DNA of 64,000 nucleotides from Streptomyces xanthii (GTDB lineage: Bacteria > Actinomycetota > Actinomycetes > Streptomycetales > Streptomycetaceae): NCBI RefSeq assembly GCF_014621695.1, contig NZ_CP061281.1, forward strand, positions 2,914,001-2,978,000. The letters run 5' to 3'. How positions within the stretch are numbered: position 1 is the stretch's first letter; each line of letters starts with the position of its first letter. The position numbers and the translations under genes were made by a program. The notes below the pieces were generated by a model. That model was not told where the DNA came from, ran no database searches, and saw only the letters and a program-made list of their open reading frames with translations. Below are positions 44,827-52,590 of the stretch, piece by piece.

Positions 44827-45882
44827 TTACTTGGCGGGCTTGAGGTCGACCTTGATGGAGCCGTCGACGATGCCGGCCTGGGCCTTCTTCAGGGCCGCCT
44901 GGAGCTTCGCGTCGCTCTTGAACGCCGGGTTGGAGTCGGCCAGGGAGACCTCGCCCGACTTCAGGTCACCGGTGATGACGCCGGTCTGCGGCTTGCCGTC
45001 CTTGACGGACTGCGCCAGGTTGAAGATCGCCTTGGCGACGTCCTTCGTGGCGGAGGTGATGATCGCGTCCTTGTACTTCGCCAGGGCCTTCTGGCCGTAC
45101 TGGTCGGAGTCGACGCCGATGGCGAGCTTCTTGGCGCCGGCGGCGGCCTCGATCACGCCCTGACCGGACAGGCCGGCCGCGTGGTAGACGACGTCGGCGC
45201 CGTCCTCGATCTGCTTCTCGGCGGCGGCCTTGCCGAGGTCCGGGGAGGCGAAGCCCTTGGCGGGGTCCTCGTCGAGGTACTGGACCTCGACCTTGACGCC
45301 CTTCTTGGTGTCCTTGACGCCCTGCTCGAAGCCGGCCTGGAACTTGTTGATCAGCGCGTTGTCGACGCCGCCGACGAAGCCGACCGTGTCGGACTTGGTC
45401 TTCAGGGCGGCGGTGACGCCGGCGAGGTAGGAGACCTCGTTCTCCTGGAAGACCAGGTCGGCGATGTTCTTCCCCTGGACCGAGGAGTCGTCGACGATGC
45501 CGAAGGTGACCTTCGGGTACTTCGCCGCGGCCTCCTTGACGGCCGGGGCGTAGGAGTAGCCGATGCCGACGATCGGGTTGTAGCCGGCCTTCGCCAGGTT
45601 CACCAGGCGGGCGGTCTTGTCGTCGTCGGACTCGCCGTCCTTGGGCTCCTGGTCGGCGACCTGGTAGCCGAACTCGCTCTTGGCCTGCTTCAGACCCTCG
45701 TAGGCGGCGTCGTTGAACGACTGGTCGCCCTTGCCGCCCACGTCGTAGGCGATGGCGAGGCCCTTCTCCTTGCCGCCTTCGGACTTGGCGGCGTCCGAGG
45801 ACGTGCCGCCACAGGCGGCGAGGGCGAGGGCGAGAGAGGCGGTGGCGGTGCCTGCGACCGCTATGCGGGAAACCCGGCGCAT
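44827..45882 (-). CDS. BMP-family nucleoside-binding lipoprotein, copy 1
   Basis: This 351-residue protein begins with a lipoprotein signal (RRVSRIAVAG, hydrophobic core, lipobox LAACG with Cys near residue 24). The mature domain belongs to the basic membrane protein/PnrA family (PF02608): AIAYDVGGKGDQSFNDAAY near 42, GIGYSYAPAV near 110, FVGGVDN near 165, and IGVDSDQYGQKA near 250. PnrA-type proteins bind purine nucleosides for ABC import. GGAG lies 9 nt before ATG 45882. It is a tandem paralogue of the gene at 46120, with its own operator and promoter. Confidence 0.93.
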   Translation of the reverse strand: MRRVSRIAVAGTATASLALALAACGGTSSDAAKSEGGKEKGLAIAYDVGGKGDQSFNDAAYEGLKQAKSEFGYQVADQEPKDGESDDDKTARLVNLAKAGYNPIVGIGYSYAPAVKEAAAKYPKVTFGIVDDSSVQGKNIADLVFQENEVSYLAGVTAALKTKSDTVGFVGGVDNALINKFQAGFEQGVKDTKKGVKVEVQYLDEDPAKGFASPDLGKAAAEKQIEDGADVVYHAAGLSGQGVIEAAAGAKKLAIGVDSDQYGQKALAKYKDAIITSATKDVAKAIFNLAQSVKDGKPQTGVITGDLKSGEVSLADSNPAFKSDAKLQAALKKAQAGIVDGSIKVDLKPAK

Positions 45883-45941
45883 TGAGAAGTGCTCCTTCGT
45901 ACAAGCGCCGGGACAGCAGTGACCGACGCTGAGTTCGCCGC

Positions 45942-45957
45942 AGAGTAACGCGCGTAG
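45942..45957 (-). promoter_or_regulatory. Nucleoside-regulon operator and -10 at BMP copy 1
   Basis: TAACGCGCGTAG (45946-45957) keeps one exact half-site; on the minus strand it reads CTACGCGCGTTA. TACTCT (45947-45942, minus strand) is a TANNNT -10 overlapping its end. Confidence 0.65.
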
Positions 45958-46046
45958 ACAAAACATAAAACCCCTAATGTCCAACCTGTTACCGGCCAGA
46001 AACGAGGCACGCGTCACACGCCCCGGAGGCCTTCGCGAACGCGAAG

Positions 46047-46081
46047 AAGGGCGGGCGCTGAAGGGATCAGCGCCCGCCCTT
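46047..46081 (-). terminator. Terminator after BMP copy 2
   Basis: AAGGGCGGGCGCTGA pairs perfectly with TCAGCGCCCGCCCTT (15 bp, 5-nt loop). Confidence 0.85.
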
Positions 46082-46119
46082 GACGTTGTACGTATGACGC
46101 GGCCCCCGCCGCGCCGGGG

Positions 46120-47175
46120 TCACTTCTTCGGCTTGGTGTCCACCTTGATCGTGCCGTCGACGATGCCCTGCTTGGCCTTGGCGACCGCGTCGGCGAGACC
46201 GGGGATGGTCTTGTACTGGGGGTTGGTCTCGGCCACGCCGACACCGTCGACCTTGAGGTCGAAGGTCTGCACGCCGCTGAGCGGCTTGCCGTCCTTCACC
46301 GACTTCGCCAGCGTGTAGACGGAGCCGCCGACCTCCTTGAGCGCGGAGGTGAGGATGTAGTCCTTGTACTTGTCGAGCGTCTTCTGCGCGTACTGGTCGG
46401 AGTCGACGCCGATGACCCACTTCTTCTGCTCGGCGGCCGCCTTGATCACGCCCTGACCGGACAGGCCGGCCGCGTGGTAGATCACGTCGGCGCCGTCCTC
46501 GAGCTGCTTGTCGGCGGCGGCCTCACCGAGGTCGGGGCTCGCGAAGCCCTTCGCGGGGTCCTCGTCGAGGTACTGGACCTCGACCTTGACGCCCTTCTTC
46601 GTGTCGGCGACGCCCTGCTCGAAGCCGGCCTGGAACTTGTTGATCAGCTCGTTGTCGACACCGCCGACGAAGCCCACGTGGTTCGACTTGGTCGCCTTGG
46701 CGGCGGCGACGCCGGCCAGGTACGAGGACTCGTTCTCGGCGAAGACCAGCGAGGCCACGTTGTCGCCCTCGACGACGGAGTCGACGATGCCGAAGGTCGT
46801 CTTCGGGAACTTCTTCGCGACGTCCTTCATGGCGGGGCCGTACGCGTAGCCGATGCCGACGACCGGGTTGTAGCCCGCCTTCGCCAGGTTGCTCAGGCGC
46901 TGGGCCTTGTCGTCGTCGGACTCGCCGTCCTTGGGCTCCTGGTCGGCCGTCTTGTAGCCGAACTCCTTCTGGGCCTTGACCAGGCCCTCGTAGGCGGAGT
47001 CGTTGAAGGACTGGTCGCCCTTGCCGCCCACGTCGTAGGCGATGGCCAGGCCCAGGTTCTTGCCGGAGCCGCCGTCCTTGTTGTTCTCACTGCTGGTGCC
47101 GCCACACGCGGTGGCGGCGAGCGCCAGACCCGTGACACCTATCGCGATCTGCGTAAGCCGCGTTACTCGACGCAT
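46120..47175 (-). CDS. BMP-family nucleoside-binding lipoprotein, copy 2
   Basis: This 351-residue paralogue of copy 1 has the same length and architecture. The lipobox is LAATACG with the Cys near residue 22. AIAYDVGGKGDQSFNDSAY, FVGGVDNELINKF and the EVQYLDEDPAKGFASPDLG stretch are shared with copy 1. ATG 47175 was chosen because it gives the same length as copy 1; a TTG at 47190 is the alternative. The mature sequences are clearly related but differ enough that ligand preference may differ. It heads the transporter block, with an operator about 57-68 bp upstream. Confidence 0.93.
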   Translation of the reverse strand: MRRVTRLTQIAIGVTGLALAATACGGTSSENNKDGGSGKNLGLAIAYDVGGKGDQSFNDSAYEGLVKAQKEFGYKTADQEPKDGESDDDKAQRLSNLAKAGYNPVVGIGYAYGPAMKDVAKKFPKTTFGIVDSVVEGDNVASLVFAENESSYLAGVAAAKATKSNHVGFVGGVDNELINKFQAGFEQGVADTKKGVKVEVQYLDEDPAKGFASPDLGEAAADKQLEDGADVIYHAAGLSGQGVIKAAAEQKKWVIGVDSDQYAQKTLDKYKDYILTSALKEVGGSVYTLAKSVKDGKPLSGVQTFDLKVDGVGVAETNPQYKTIPGLADAVAKAKQGIVDGTIKVDTKPKK

Positions 47176-47227
47176 CAGGAAGTTCCCCAATCATCCAACA
47201 CGCCTGGTGTGGCGCTCAGTTCGGCGC

Positions 47228-47243
47228 ACGATAACGCGCGTAG
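47228..47243 (-). promoter_or_regulatory. Nucleoside-regulon operator and -10 at BMP copy 2
   Basis: TAACGCGCGTAG (47232-47243) is the same variant as at copy 1. Minus-strand TATCGT (47233-47228) is the overlapping -10. The downstream CGCCGAACTGAG is also shared with copy 1. Confidence 0.65.
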
Positions 47244-47412
47244 AACCACCGCGTAATGCCCTTGCCTGGGCCGTTATCGATTCGTGCCGCCCGCCGGTGA
47301 CGGTGGGGTCCATCGTGGCGGCGAACGGTGACGAATCGGTCGCCGATCGGCCTCGGACGCGTCTCGCTCGGGGTGTCCGGGGCCGGTCGGGGCGGGCCGG
47401 GTCGGGCCGGGG

Positions 47413-48663
47413 TCAGGCCTGGGCGTCCAGGAGGGCGGCGGCCGTGAACAGCTCGACGCCGACCGTGATCGCGTCCTCGTCCGCGTCGAAGTCGCCCTGG
47501 TGCAGATCGCGGCTGGTCCGGTCGCCCGGGGCCTTCACGCCGAGCCGGGCCATCGCGCCCGGCACGTGCTCCAGGTACCAGGAGAAGTCCTCGCCGCCGA
47601 GGCTCTGCGTCGTGCCCTCCACGGCGTCCGCGCCGAGGCGGGCCGTCATCGCGTCGCGGAGCAGCTCGGTGACCGCCGGATCGTTGACCACGGGCGGCAC
47701 GCCGCGGATGTAGTCGACGACCGGCTTCGCCCGGTACAGCTCGGCGATCTCCTGGATCGCCCCGTGCACCAGGTCCGGGGCCGCCCGCCAGGACTCCAGG
47801 TCCAGGCAGCGGACCGTGCCGGACAGCTCGGCATGCTGCGGGATCACGTTGCACGCGTGGCCCGTCTCCAGGCGGCCCCAGGTGACCGCGAGGCCCGAGC
47901 GGGCGTCGACGCGGCGGGCGACGACCGCGGGCACCTCGGTGGCGACCTTGGCGGCGGCCGTGACCAGGTCCGTCGTCAGGTGCGGCCGCGCGGTGTGCCC
48001 GCCGGGGCCGTCGAGCGTGACCTCCAGGCGGTCGCAGGCCGAGGTGATCGCGCCGGCCCGGAGCCCGATCCGGCCCGCGTCGACCTTCGGGTCGCAGTGG
48101 ACGCCGATGATGCGGCGCACCCCGTCGAGCACCCCGCACTCGATCACGTCGGGGGCGCCGCCGGGCAGCACCTCCTCGGCGGGCTGGAAGATCAGCCGCA
48201 CCGGGCGCGGGAGCCGGCCCTGGCGGTGCAGCTCGGCGAGGACGAGTCCCGCGCCGAGCACGACGGTGGTGTGCACGTCGTGGCCGCAGGCATGGGCGCG
48301 GTCCGGGACGGTGGAACGGTACGCGCAGTCGGTCTTGGTGTCCGGGATGGGCAGCGCGTCGATGTCGGCCCGCAGCGCGAGCATCTCGCGGCCGCCCTCC
48401 CACTCCCCCGTCTCCGTGCCGGTGCCGATGTCACAGACGAGGCCGGTGCCGATGCCGAGCACCCGCGGTACGAGTCCGGCGCGCTCCAGGCGCGCCTTGA
48501 TCGCCGCGGTGGTGCGGAACTCCTGATTGCCCAGCTCGGGGTGCATGTGCAAGTCGCGGCGGAACGCGATGAGTTCGGCACGGAGCTCTGCGGGCAGGGT
48601 GCCGGGGAGGGATGCGCCGGTGGCGGTCTCCCCGGGCTCGTCGGCCTCGGACTCTCGGGACAT
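47413..48663 (-). CDS. M20-family amidohydrolase/peptidase
   Basis: This 416-residue metallo-hydrolase belongs to the AmhX/hippurate hydrolase group. The N-terminal LIAFRRDLHMHPELGNQEF near 30 is the family start. Metal ligands appear in HACGHDVH near 125, FQPAEEVLPGG near 160 and HCDP near 185. SLGGEDFSWYLEHVPG near 360 supplies the C-terminal ligand. The likely reaction is deacylation of an N-acyl amino acid or amide; the substrate is unknown. M. tuberculosis has related amiA1/amiB1 genes beside deoD-pmmB, which hints at an old link to this region. ATG 48663 has GGGTG about 9 nt upstream. Confidence 0.87.
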   Translation of the reverse strand: MSRESEADEPGETATGASLPGTLPAELRAELIAFRRDLHMHPELGNQEFRTTAAIKARLERAGLVPRVLGIGTGLVCDIGTGTETGEWEGGREMLALRADIDALPIPDTKTDCAYRSTVPDRAHACGHDVHTTVVLGAGLVLAELHRQGRLPRPVRLIFQPAEEVLPGGAPDVIECGVLDGVRRIIGVHCDPKVDAGRIGLRAGAITSACDRLEVTLDGPGGHTARPHLTTDLVTAAAKVATEVPAVVARRVDARSGLAVTWGRLETGHACNVIPQHAELSGTVRCLDLESWRAAPDLVHGAIQEIAELYRAKPVVDYIRGVPPVVNDPAVTELLRDAMTARLGADAVEGTTQSLGGEDFSWYLEHVPGAMARLGVKAPGDRTSRDLHQGDFDADEDAITVGVELFTAAALLDAQA

Positions 48664-48788
48664 CAACTGGTTCACCCTCTGAAGGGTAGGGCGGTACAGG
48701 GGTCAACCAACGCGCGATCAACAAAAGTTCAGCCGGATTGGGGTAAGAAAAACCGTCGGAGTCCGCATGCTGATCACCCGGGGCGGGT

Positions 48789-49208
48789 ATGACCTCTCTT
48801 TCTTCCACCAGTGTCGGCGAACTGTGGGCCGACGGCCACCGGCTGCCGGCCGGGGACGCGCTGCATCTGCCCGACGGCAGGTCGTACCGCGTCGGTCTCG
48901 ATCCGTCGGTCCCCGCCGGGTTCCGGCTCCTGGAGCGCGTCCCGGTGTCGGCGGAAGAGGTCGCGTACATCGACGGACTCGTCGAGGTGCGGCTGGAGGA
49001 TGGCGGTGTGCTGTGGGGCGGCGAGGGGGATCACGGGTCGCAGGGGTTCGCGGCGCGGCTGACGGCGAGCGGGGCGCTGGTGTGGGCGCTGTTCCTGGAG
49101 GAGTCGAACCCGTTCACGCGGGTCGCCGTGGAGGGGCCGCAGGCCGTGTTCCGGTCGACGTCGGGGGTCGTGGTGCGCCTCGGTGTGGAGGGGCCGGGGC
49201 CTGCCTGA
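48789..49208 (+). CDS. Hypothetical protein (139 aa)
   Basis: This protein has no signal peptide or membrane helix. It has alternating beta-like segments (LWADGHRLPAGDALHLPDG, RLEDGGVLWGGEGDHGSQG, AVFRSTSGVVVRLGV) suggesting an all-beta domain. Third-position bias is strong and the stop lies one base from the convergent sialyltransferase-like gene. ATG 48789 is the first in frame. The family was not recognised. Confidence 0.68.
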   Translation: MTSLSSTSVGELWADGHRLPAGDALHLPDGRSYRVGLDPSVPAGFRLLERVPVSAEEVAYIDGLVEVRLEDGGVLWGGEGDHGSQGFAARLTASGALVWALFLEESNPFTRVAVEGPQAVFRSTSGVVVRLGVEGPGPA

Positions 49209-49209
49209 G

Positions 49210-50247
49210 TCAGACCGTGCGGACGCCGCGGGCCGATCCGGCGATGCCGCGGAGGAAGCCCTGGGCGTGGTCGGAGACGCCCTCGCTGAGCCAGCTCGGG
49301 TCGATCTCGCAGACCGCGACCTTGACGCCGGTGCCCTCCAGGGCGATCGGCAGGGTGTGCACGACCGTGGACGGGAAGCTGAGGATCGTGCCGCCGATGG
49401 GGCCGCGGCGGGCGATCAGTTCGAGGGGCAGGTCGGGGCGGACCACTTCGAGGCCGGTCTCGCCGGCGAGACGGTGCAGTTTGTCGGCGCTCTCGCGGCG
49501 GTGCGCGAAGTAGCGGGTGGCGCCGTGCGCGGCGGCCAGGCCGCCGACCGCCTGGAGGTAGCGGTCGAGGTCGACGACCCCGGTCTCGACCAGGGACGTG
49601 CCGACGAGGTCGGCGCCGCGGGTGATGCGGGGCGGGCCGAAGCGGGCCCGGGTCCAGGCGTAGGCGTTCGTGGTGACGGTGACGCCGTCGGGGGCCTCCT
49701 CGACGGGCATCGAGGTGAACAGGGAGACGGCGGTGCGGCCGGGCGCCGGGGTGAGTCTGCGGCGGGCGGCGGCGGACACGGGGGCGAAGACGAGGTCGCG
49801 GGGGCCAGGGCGGCCGCCGCGCCGGTGCCACCGGACGAGCCGCTCGCCGCGGGCCAGTTGGGCGACGAACTCCATGGTCGCGGTGCCGTCGTCGACGACG
49901 ACGAGGTCGCGGGCCCGGGTGATGGTGAGCAGCAGCTGGACGTAGCGGGAGAACGGGTCGCCGATGACGATCCGGTCGGCGGCGCGCAGGGCGCCGGCGA
50001 GTCCGCCGATGGTCTGGAACGGGGCGGCGGGTCCGCCCCGCGCCTCCTCCCAGCGCACGGTGTGCCCGTCGGCGCGGGCGAGCTCGGCCATGCGCCGGAG
50101 CTGGCCGCGGGTCATCGGGTCGGTGGGCGAGAGGACCACGACGGTCGCCTCGGCCCCGGCCAGGTGAGCCCACTCCAGGACGTTGAGAAGCTGCACCGGG
50201 CTCTCGACGAAGCACAGCGTGCTGCTGAACGTGCTGCTGCTGGACAT
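49210..50247 (-). CDS. Polysialyltransferase-like glycosyltransferase
   Basis: The protein has 345 residues. LCFVESPVQLLNVLEW near residue 10 is typical of the opening strand and loop of bacterial alpha-2,8-polysialyltransferase-like proteins (PF07388). VVVDDGTATMEF near 118 is the D/E-D-G catalytic motif of bacterial sialyltransferases, YFAHRRES near 245 is the likely HP-motif equivalent and LSFPSTVVHTLP near 290 the Ser/Thr motif. It is the last gene of a four-gene minus-strand operon making an activated nonulosonic acid. The probable role is transfer of Kdn or a related sugar from CMP to a growing wall polymer. Confidence 0.75.
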   Translation of the reverse strand: MSSSSTFSSTLCFVESPVQLLNVLEWAHLAGAEATVVVLSPTDPMTRGQLRRMAELARADGHTVRWEEARGGPAAPFQTIGGLAGALRAADRIVIGDPFSRYVQLLLTITRARDLVVVDDGTATMEFVAQLARGERLVRWHRRGGRPGPRDLVFAPVSAAARRRLTPAPGRTAVSLFTSMPVEEAPDGVTVTTNAYAWTRARFGPPRITRGADLVGTSLVETGVVDLDRYLQAVGGLAAAHGATRYFAHRRESADKLHRLAGETGLEVVRPDLPLELIARRGPIGGTILSFPSTVVHTLPIALEGTGVKVAVCEIDPSWLSEGVSDHAQGFLRGIAGSARGVRTV

Positions 50248-50272
50248 GCGGCCCCCTCCTGAGGGACACCGA

Positions 50273-50309
50273 GACGGTCCGGCGCCGGGATCTCGGGCGC
50301 CGGACCGTC
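50273..50309 (-). terminator. Hairpin between neuB and the polysialyltransferase-like gene
   Basis: GACGGTCCGGCGCC pairs perfectly with GGCGCCGGACCGTC around a 9-nt loop. It may attenuate the last gene of the operon. Confidence 0.7.
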
Positions 50310-50322
50310 GGGGTGGTGAGGG

Positions 50323-51264
50323 TCAGACGCCGACCGGCTCGCCGGCGGCGTCGGCGATCTCCGACTCGGCGACGACGCCCGCGACGCGGCGCAGCTTCTT
50401 CATCGGGCCGAGCTCGGACTCGTAGACCTTCTTGACGCCGTCGCCGAGGGAGGCCTCGATGGTGCGGATGTCGCGGACGAGGCGGGTGAGGCCCTGCGGC
50501 TCGACGGAGGCGGCCTGGTCGGAGCCCCACATGGCGCGGTCGAGGGTGATGTGGCGCTCGACGAAGGTGGCGCCGAGGGCGACGGCGGCCAGGGTGGTCT
50601 GGAGGCCGGTCTCGTGGCCGGAGTAGCCGATCGGGACGTTCGGGTACTCGGCCTGGAGGGTGTTGATGACGCGGAGGTTGAGCTCCTCGGCCTTGGCCGG
50701 GTACGTCGACGTGGCGTGGCAGAGCAGGATGTTGTCGGAGCCGAGGACCTCGACGGCGTGACGGATCTGCTTCGGCGTCGACATGCCGGTGGAGAGGATG
50801 ACGGTGCGGCCGGTGGCGCGCAGGGCGCGCAGCAGCTCGTCGTCGGTCAGGGAGGCGGAGGCCACCTTGTGGGCGGGGACGTCGAACTTCTCCAGGAAGG
50901 CGACGGCCTCGGTGTCCCACGGGGAGGCGAACCAGTCGATCCCCTTCTTCTTGCAGTAGGTGTCGATCTGGCGGTACTCGTCCTCGCCGAACTCGACGCG
51001 GTGGCGGTAGTCGATGTACGTCATGCGGCCCCAGGGGGTGTCCCGCTCGATGTCCCACTGGTCGCGCGGGGTGCAGATCTCGGGGGTGCGCTTCTGGAAC
51101 TTGACGGCGTCGCAGCCGGCTTCGGCGGCGGCGTCGATCAGCTTGAACGCGTTCTCCAGGTCGCCGTTGTGGTTGATGCCGATCTCGCCGGTGACGTACA
51201 CGGGGCGGCCGGGGCCCGCGGTGCGCGAACCGAAGGTGCGGAGGCGGGAGTTGTCAGCAGACAT
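50323..51264 (-). CDS. neuB: NeuB-type nonulosonic acid synthase, catalytic domain only
   Basis: This 313-residue TIM-barrel enzyme condenses phosphoenolpyruvate with a mannose- or ManNAc-type sugar. TGEIGINHNGD near 24, AVKFQKRTPE near 50, LLCHATSTYPA near 170, GYSGHETG near 201 and FVERHITLDRAMWGSDQ near 222 hold the substrate and metal-binding His/Glu residues. The protein stops at residue 313, where most NeuB proteins continue into a SAF (antifreeze-like) domain. ATG 51264 was chosen from GTG/ATG options nine bases apart. It is co-transcribed with neuA 16 bp upstream. With no NeuC in the locus, Man-6-phosphate to Kdn-9-phosphate is a likely reaction. Confidence 0.88.
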   Translation of the reverse strand: MSADNSRLRTFGSRTAGPGRPVYVTGEIGINHNGDLENAFKLIDAAAEAGCDAVKFQKRTPEICTPRDQWDIERDTPWGRMTYIDYRHRVEFGEDEYRQIDTYCKKKGIDWFASPWDTEAVAFLEKFDVPAHKVASASLTDDELLRALRATGRTVILSTGMSTPKQIRHAVEVLGSDNILLCHATSTYPAKAEELNLRVINTLQAEYPNVPIGYSGHETGLQTTLAAVALGATFVERHITLDRAMWGSDQAASVEPQGLTRLVRDIRTIEASLGDGVKKVYESELGPMKKLRRVAGVVAESEIADAAGEPVGV

Positions 51265-51280
51265 GTGGGTCACACGTTCC

Positions 51281-52537
51281 TTACTTGTTTTCGAGGGGTT
51301 CGAGAGAGTCGCGAGAGGTGAGGGAGGGGCCGAGGATCCAGCCGGCGATCTCCCGGATCGCGCCTTCGCCACCGGGGAGGGTGGTGACCGCGCGTGCGGC
51401 GCCGCGCACGACGTCGTGGGCGCTCGCGACCGCCACGGGCCAGCCGGCGACGGCGAAGCTCGGGAGGTCGTTGACGTCGTTGCCGACGTAGAGCACGCGC
51501 TCCGGCGCGATGCCCTGTTCCTCGCACCACTGCTTGAGCGCGAGGTCCTTGCGGTCGATGCCGTGCAGGACCGGGATCTTGAGCTTCCGGGCCCGGGCGG
51601 CGACGACCGGGTTCACTTCCGTGGACAGGATCAGCATGTGGAGGCCGCTCCTGCGGAGGGCCGCGATGCCGAGTCCGTCACCGCGGTGCACGGTGACGAA
51701 CTCCCGTCCGTCGGCGTCGATCAGCACCTTGTCGTCGGTCTGGGTGCCGTCGAAGTCGAGGACGACCGCGTCGACGTCCTCCCGGGTGGGGAGGGTGCGT
51801 GCCGCGGTGTCGAAGAGGGGGGCCAGCGCGCGGGCGCGGGCGAGGTCGTGCGGGTCGTCGATCTCCAGGACCCGGGCGGGGTCGGTGCGGACGAGTTCCG
51901 TACGGCCGAAGAAGCGGTGTTCGTGGCGGCGGAAGCCGCGGGCGTCCATGGCGTAGACGGCGCCGGTCTCCAGGAGGTCCTGGGGGCGGTCCTGGCGGCG
52001 GGGCCGGAAAGACTTGTCGTGGTTGACGCCGTGGCCGCCGGGTTCCTGCCCGCTCTCCGCCGTCCCCTCGCGCCACACGAAGCCGTGGAACGGGGCGACG
52101 GTCAGGGCGCTGTCGGCGCCTTCCTCGACGACGGCGCGGACGACGCCGTCGATGTCCTCGCGGACCAGGAAGGGGCTCGTGCACTGGACGAGGAGGACGA
52201 CGTCGACGGACGCGCCCTGGAGCCCTTCGTGGGTGTCCATGGCGTGCAGTACGGCGGCCTCGGAGGTGGCCGTGTCGCCGGCGATGGCGGCGGGCCGGGT
52301 GACGACCTCGGCGCCGGCCTCCCGGGCGGCGGCGGCGATGGCCGCGTCGTCCGTGGAGACGACCACGTCGGTGACGTACCGGGTGGCGAGGCACTCGCGC
52401 ACGGCGCGGGTCACGAGGGGGACGCCGCCGACCGGGGCGAGGTTCTTGGCGGGCACCCCCTTGGATCCGCCGCGGGCGGGGATCACCGCGAGCACGCGGC
52501 GTACGGGAGCGGCGGTGCCGGCGTCGGGGTCGGTCAT
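51281..52537 (-). CDS. neuA: Fused CMP-nonulosonate cytidylyltransferase and HAD phosphatase
   Basis: This 418-residue protein has two domains. Residues 1-240 are a CMP-sialate synthetase: VLAVIPARGGSKGVPAKN near 15, VVVSTDDAAIA near 58, LLVQCTSPFL near 113, ETGAVYAMD near 190. Residues 255-418 are a KdsC-like HAD phosphatase: VLDFDGTQTDDKVL with the nucleophile Asp, LILSTEVNPVV and YVGNDVNDL. If NeuB makes a 9-phosphate, the HAD part would remove it and the first domain would activate the sugar with CTP. ATG 52537 follows GAAGGAG by 7 nt. Animal CMP-sialate synthetases have a similar fused phosphatase-like domain. Confidence 0.9.
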   Translation of the reverse strand: MTDPDAGTAAPVRRVLAVIPARGGSKGVPAKNLAPVGGVPLVTRAVRECLATRYVTDVVVSTDDAAIAAAAREAGAEVVTRPAAIAGDTATSEAAVLHAMDTHEGLQGASVDVVLLVQCTSPFLVREDIDGVVRAVVEEGADSALTVAPFHGFVWREGTAESGQEPGGHGVNHDKSFRPRRQDRPQDLLETGAVYAMDARGFRRHEHRFFGRTELVRTDPARVLEIDDPHDLARARALAPLFDTAARTLPTREDVDAVVLDFDGTQTDDKVLIDADGREFVTVHRGDGLGIAALRRSGLHMLILSTEVNPVVAARARKLKIPVLHGIDRKDLALKQWCEEQGIAPERVLYVGNDVNDLPSFAVAGWPVAVASAHDVVRGAARAVTTLPGGEGAIREIAGWILGPSLTSRDSLEPLENK

Positions 52538-52590
52538 CTGCGCTTCTCCTTCGGGCAGTCGGGGGCGGTCGGAGCGGTCTTCGGGGGCGG

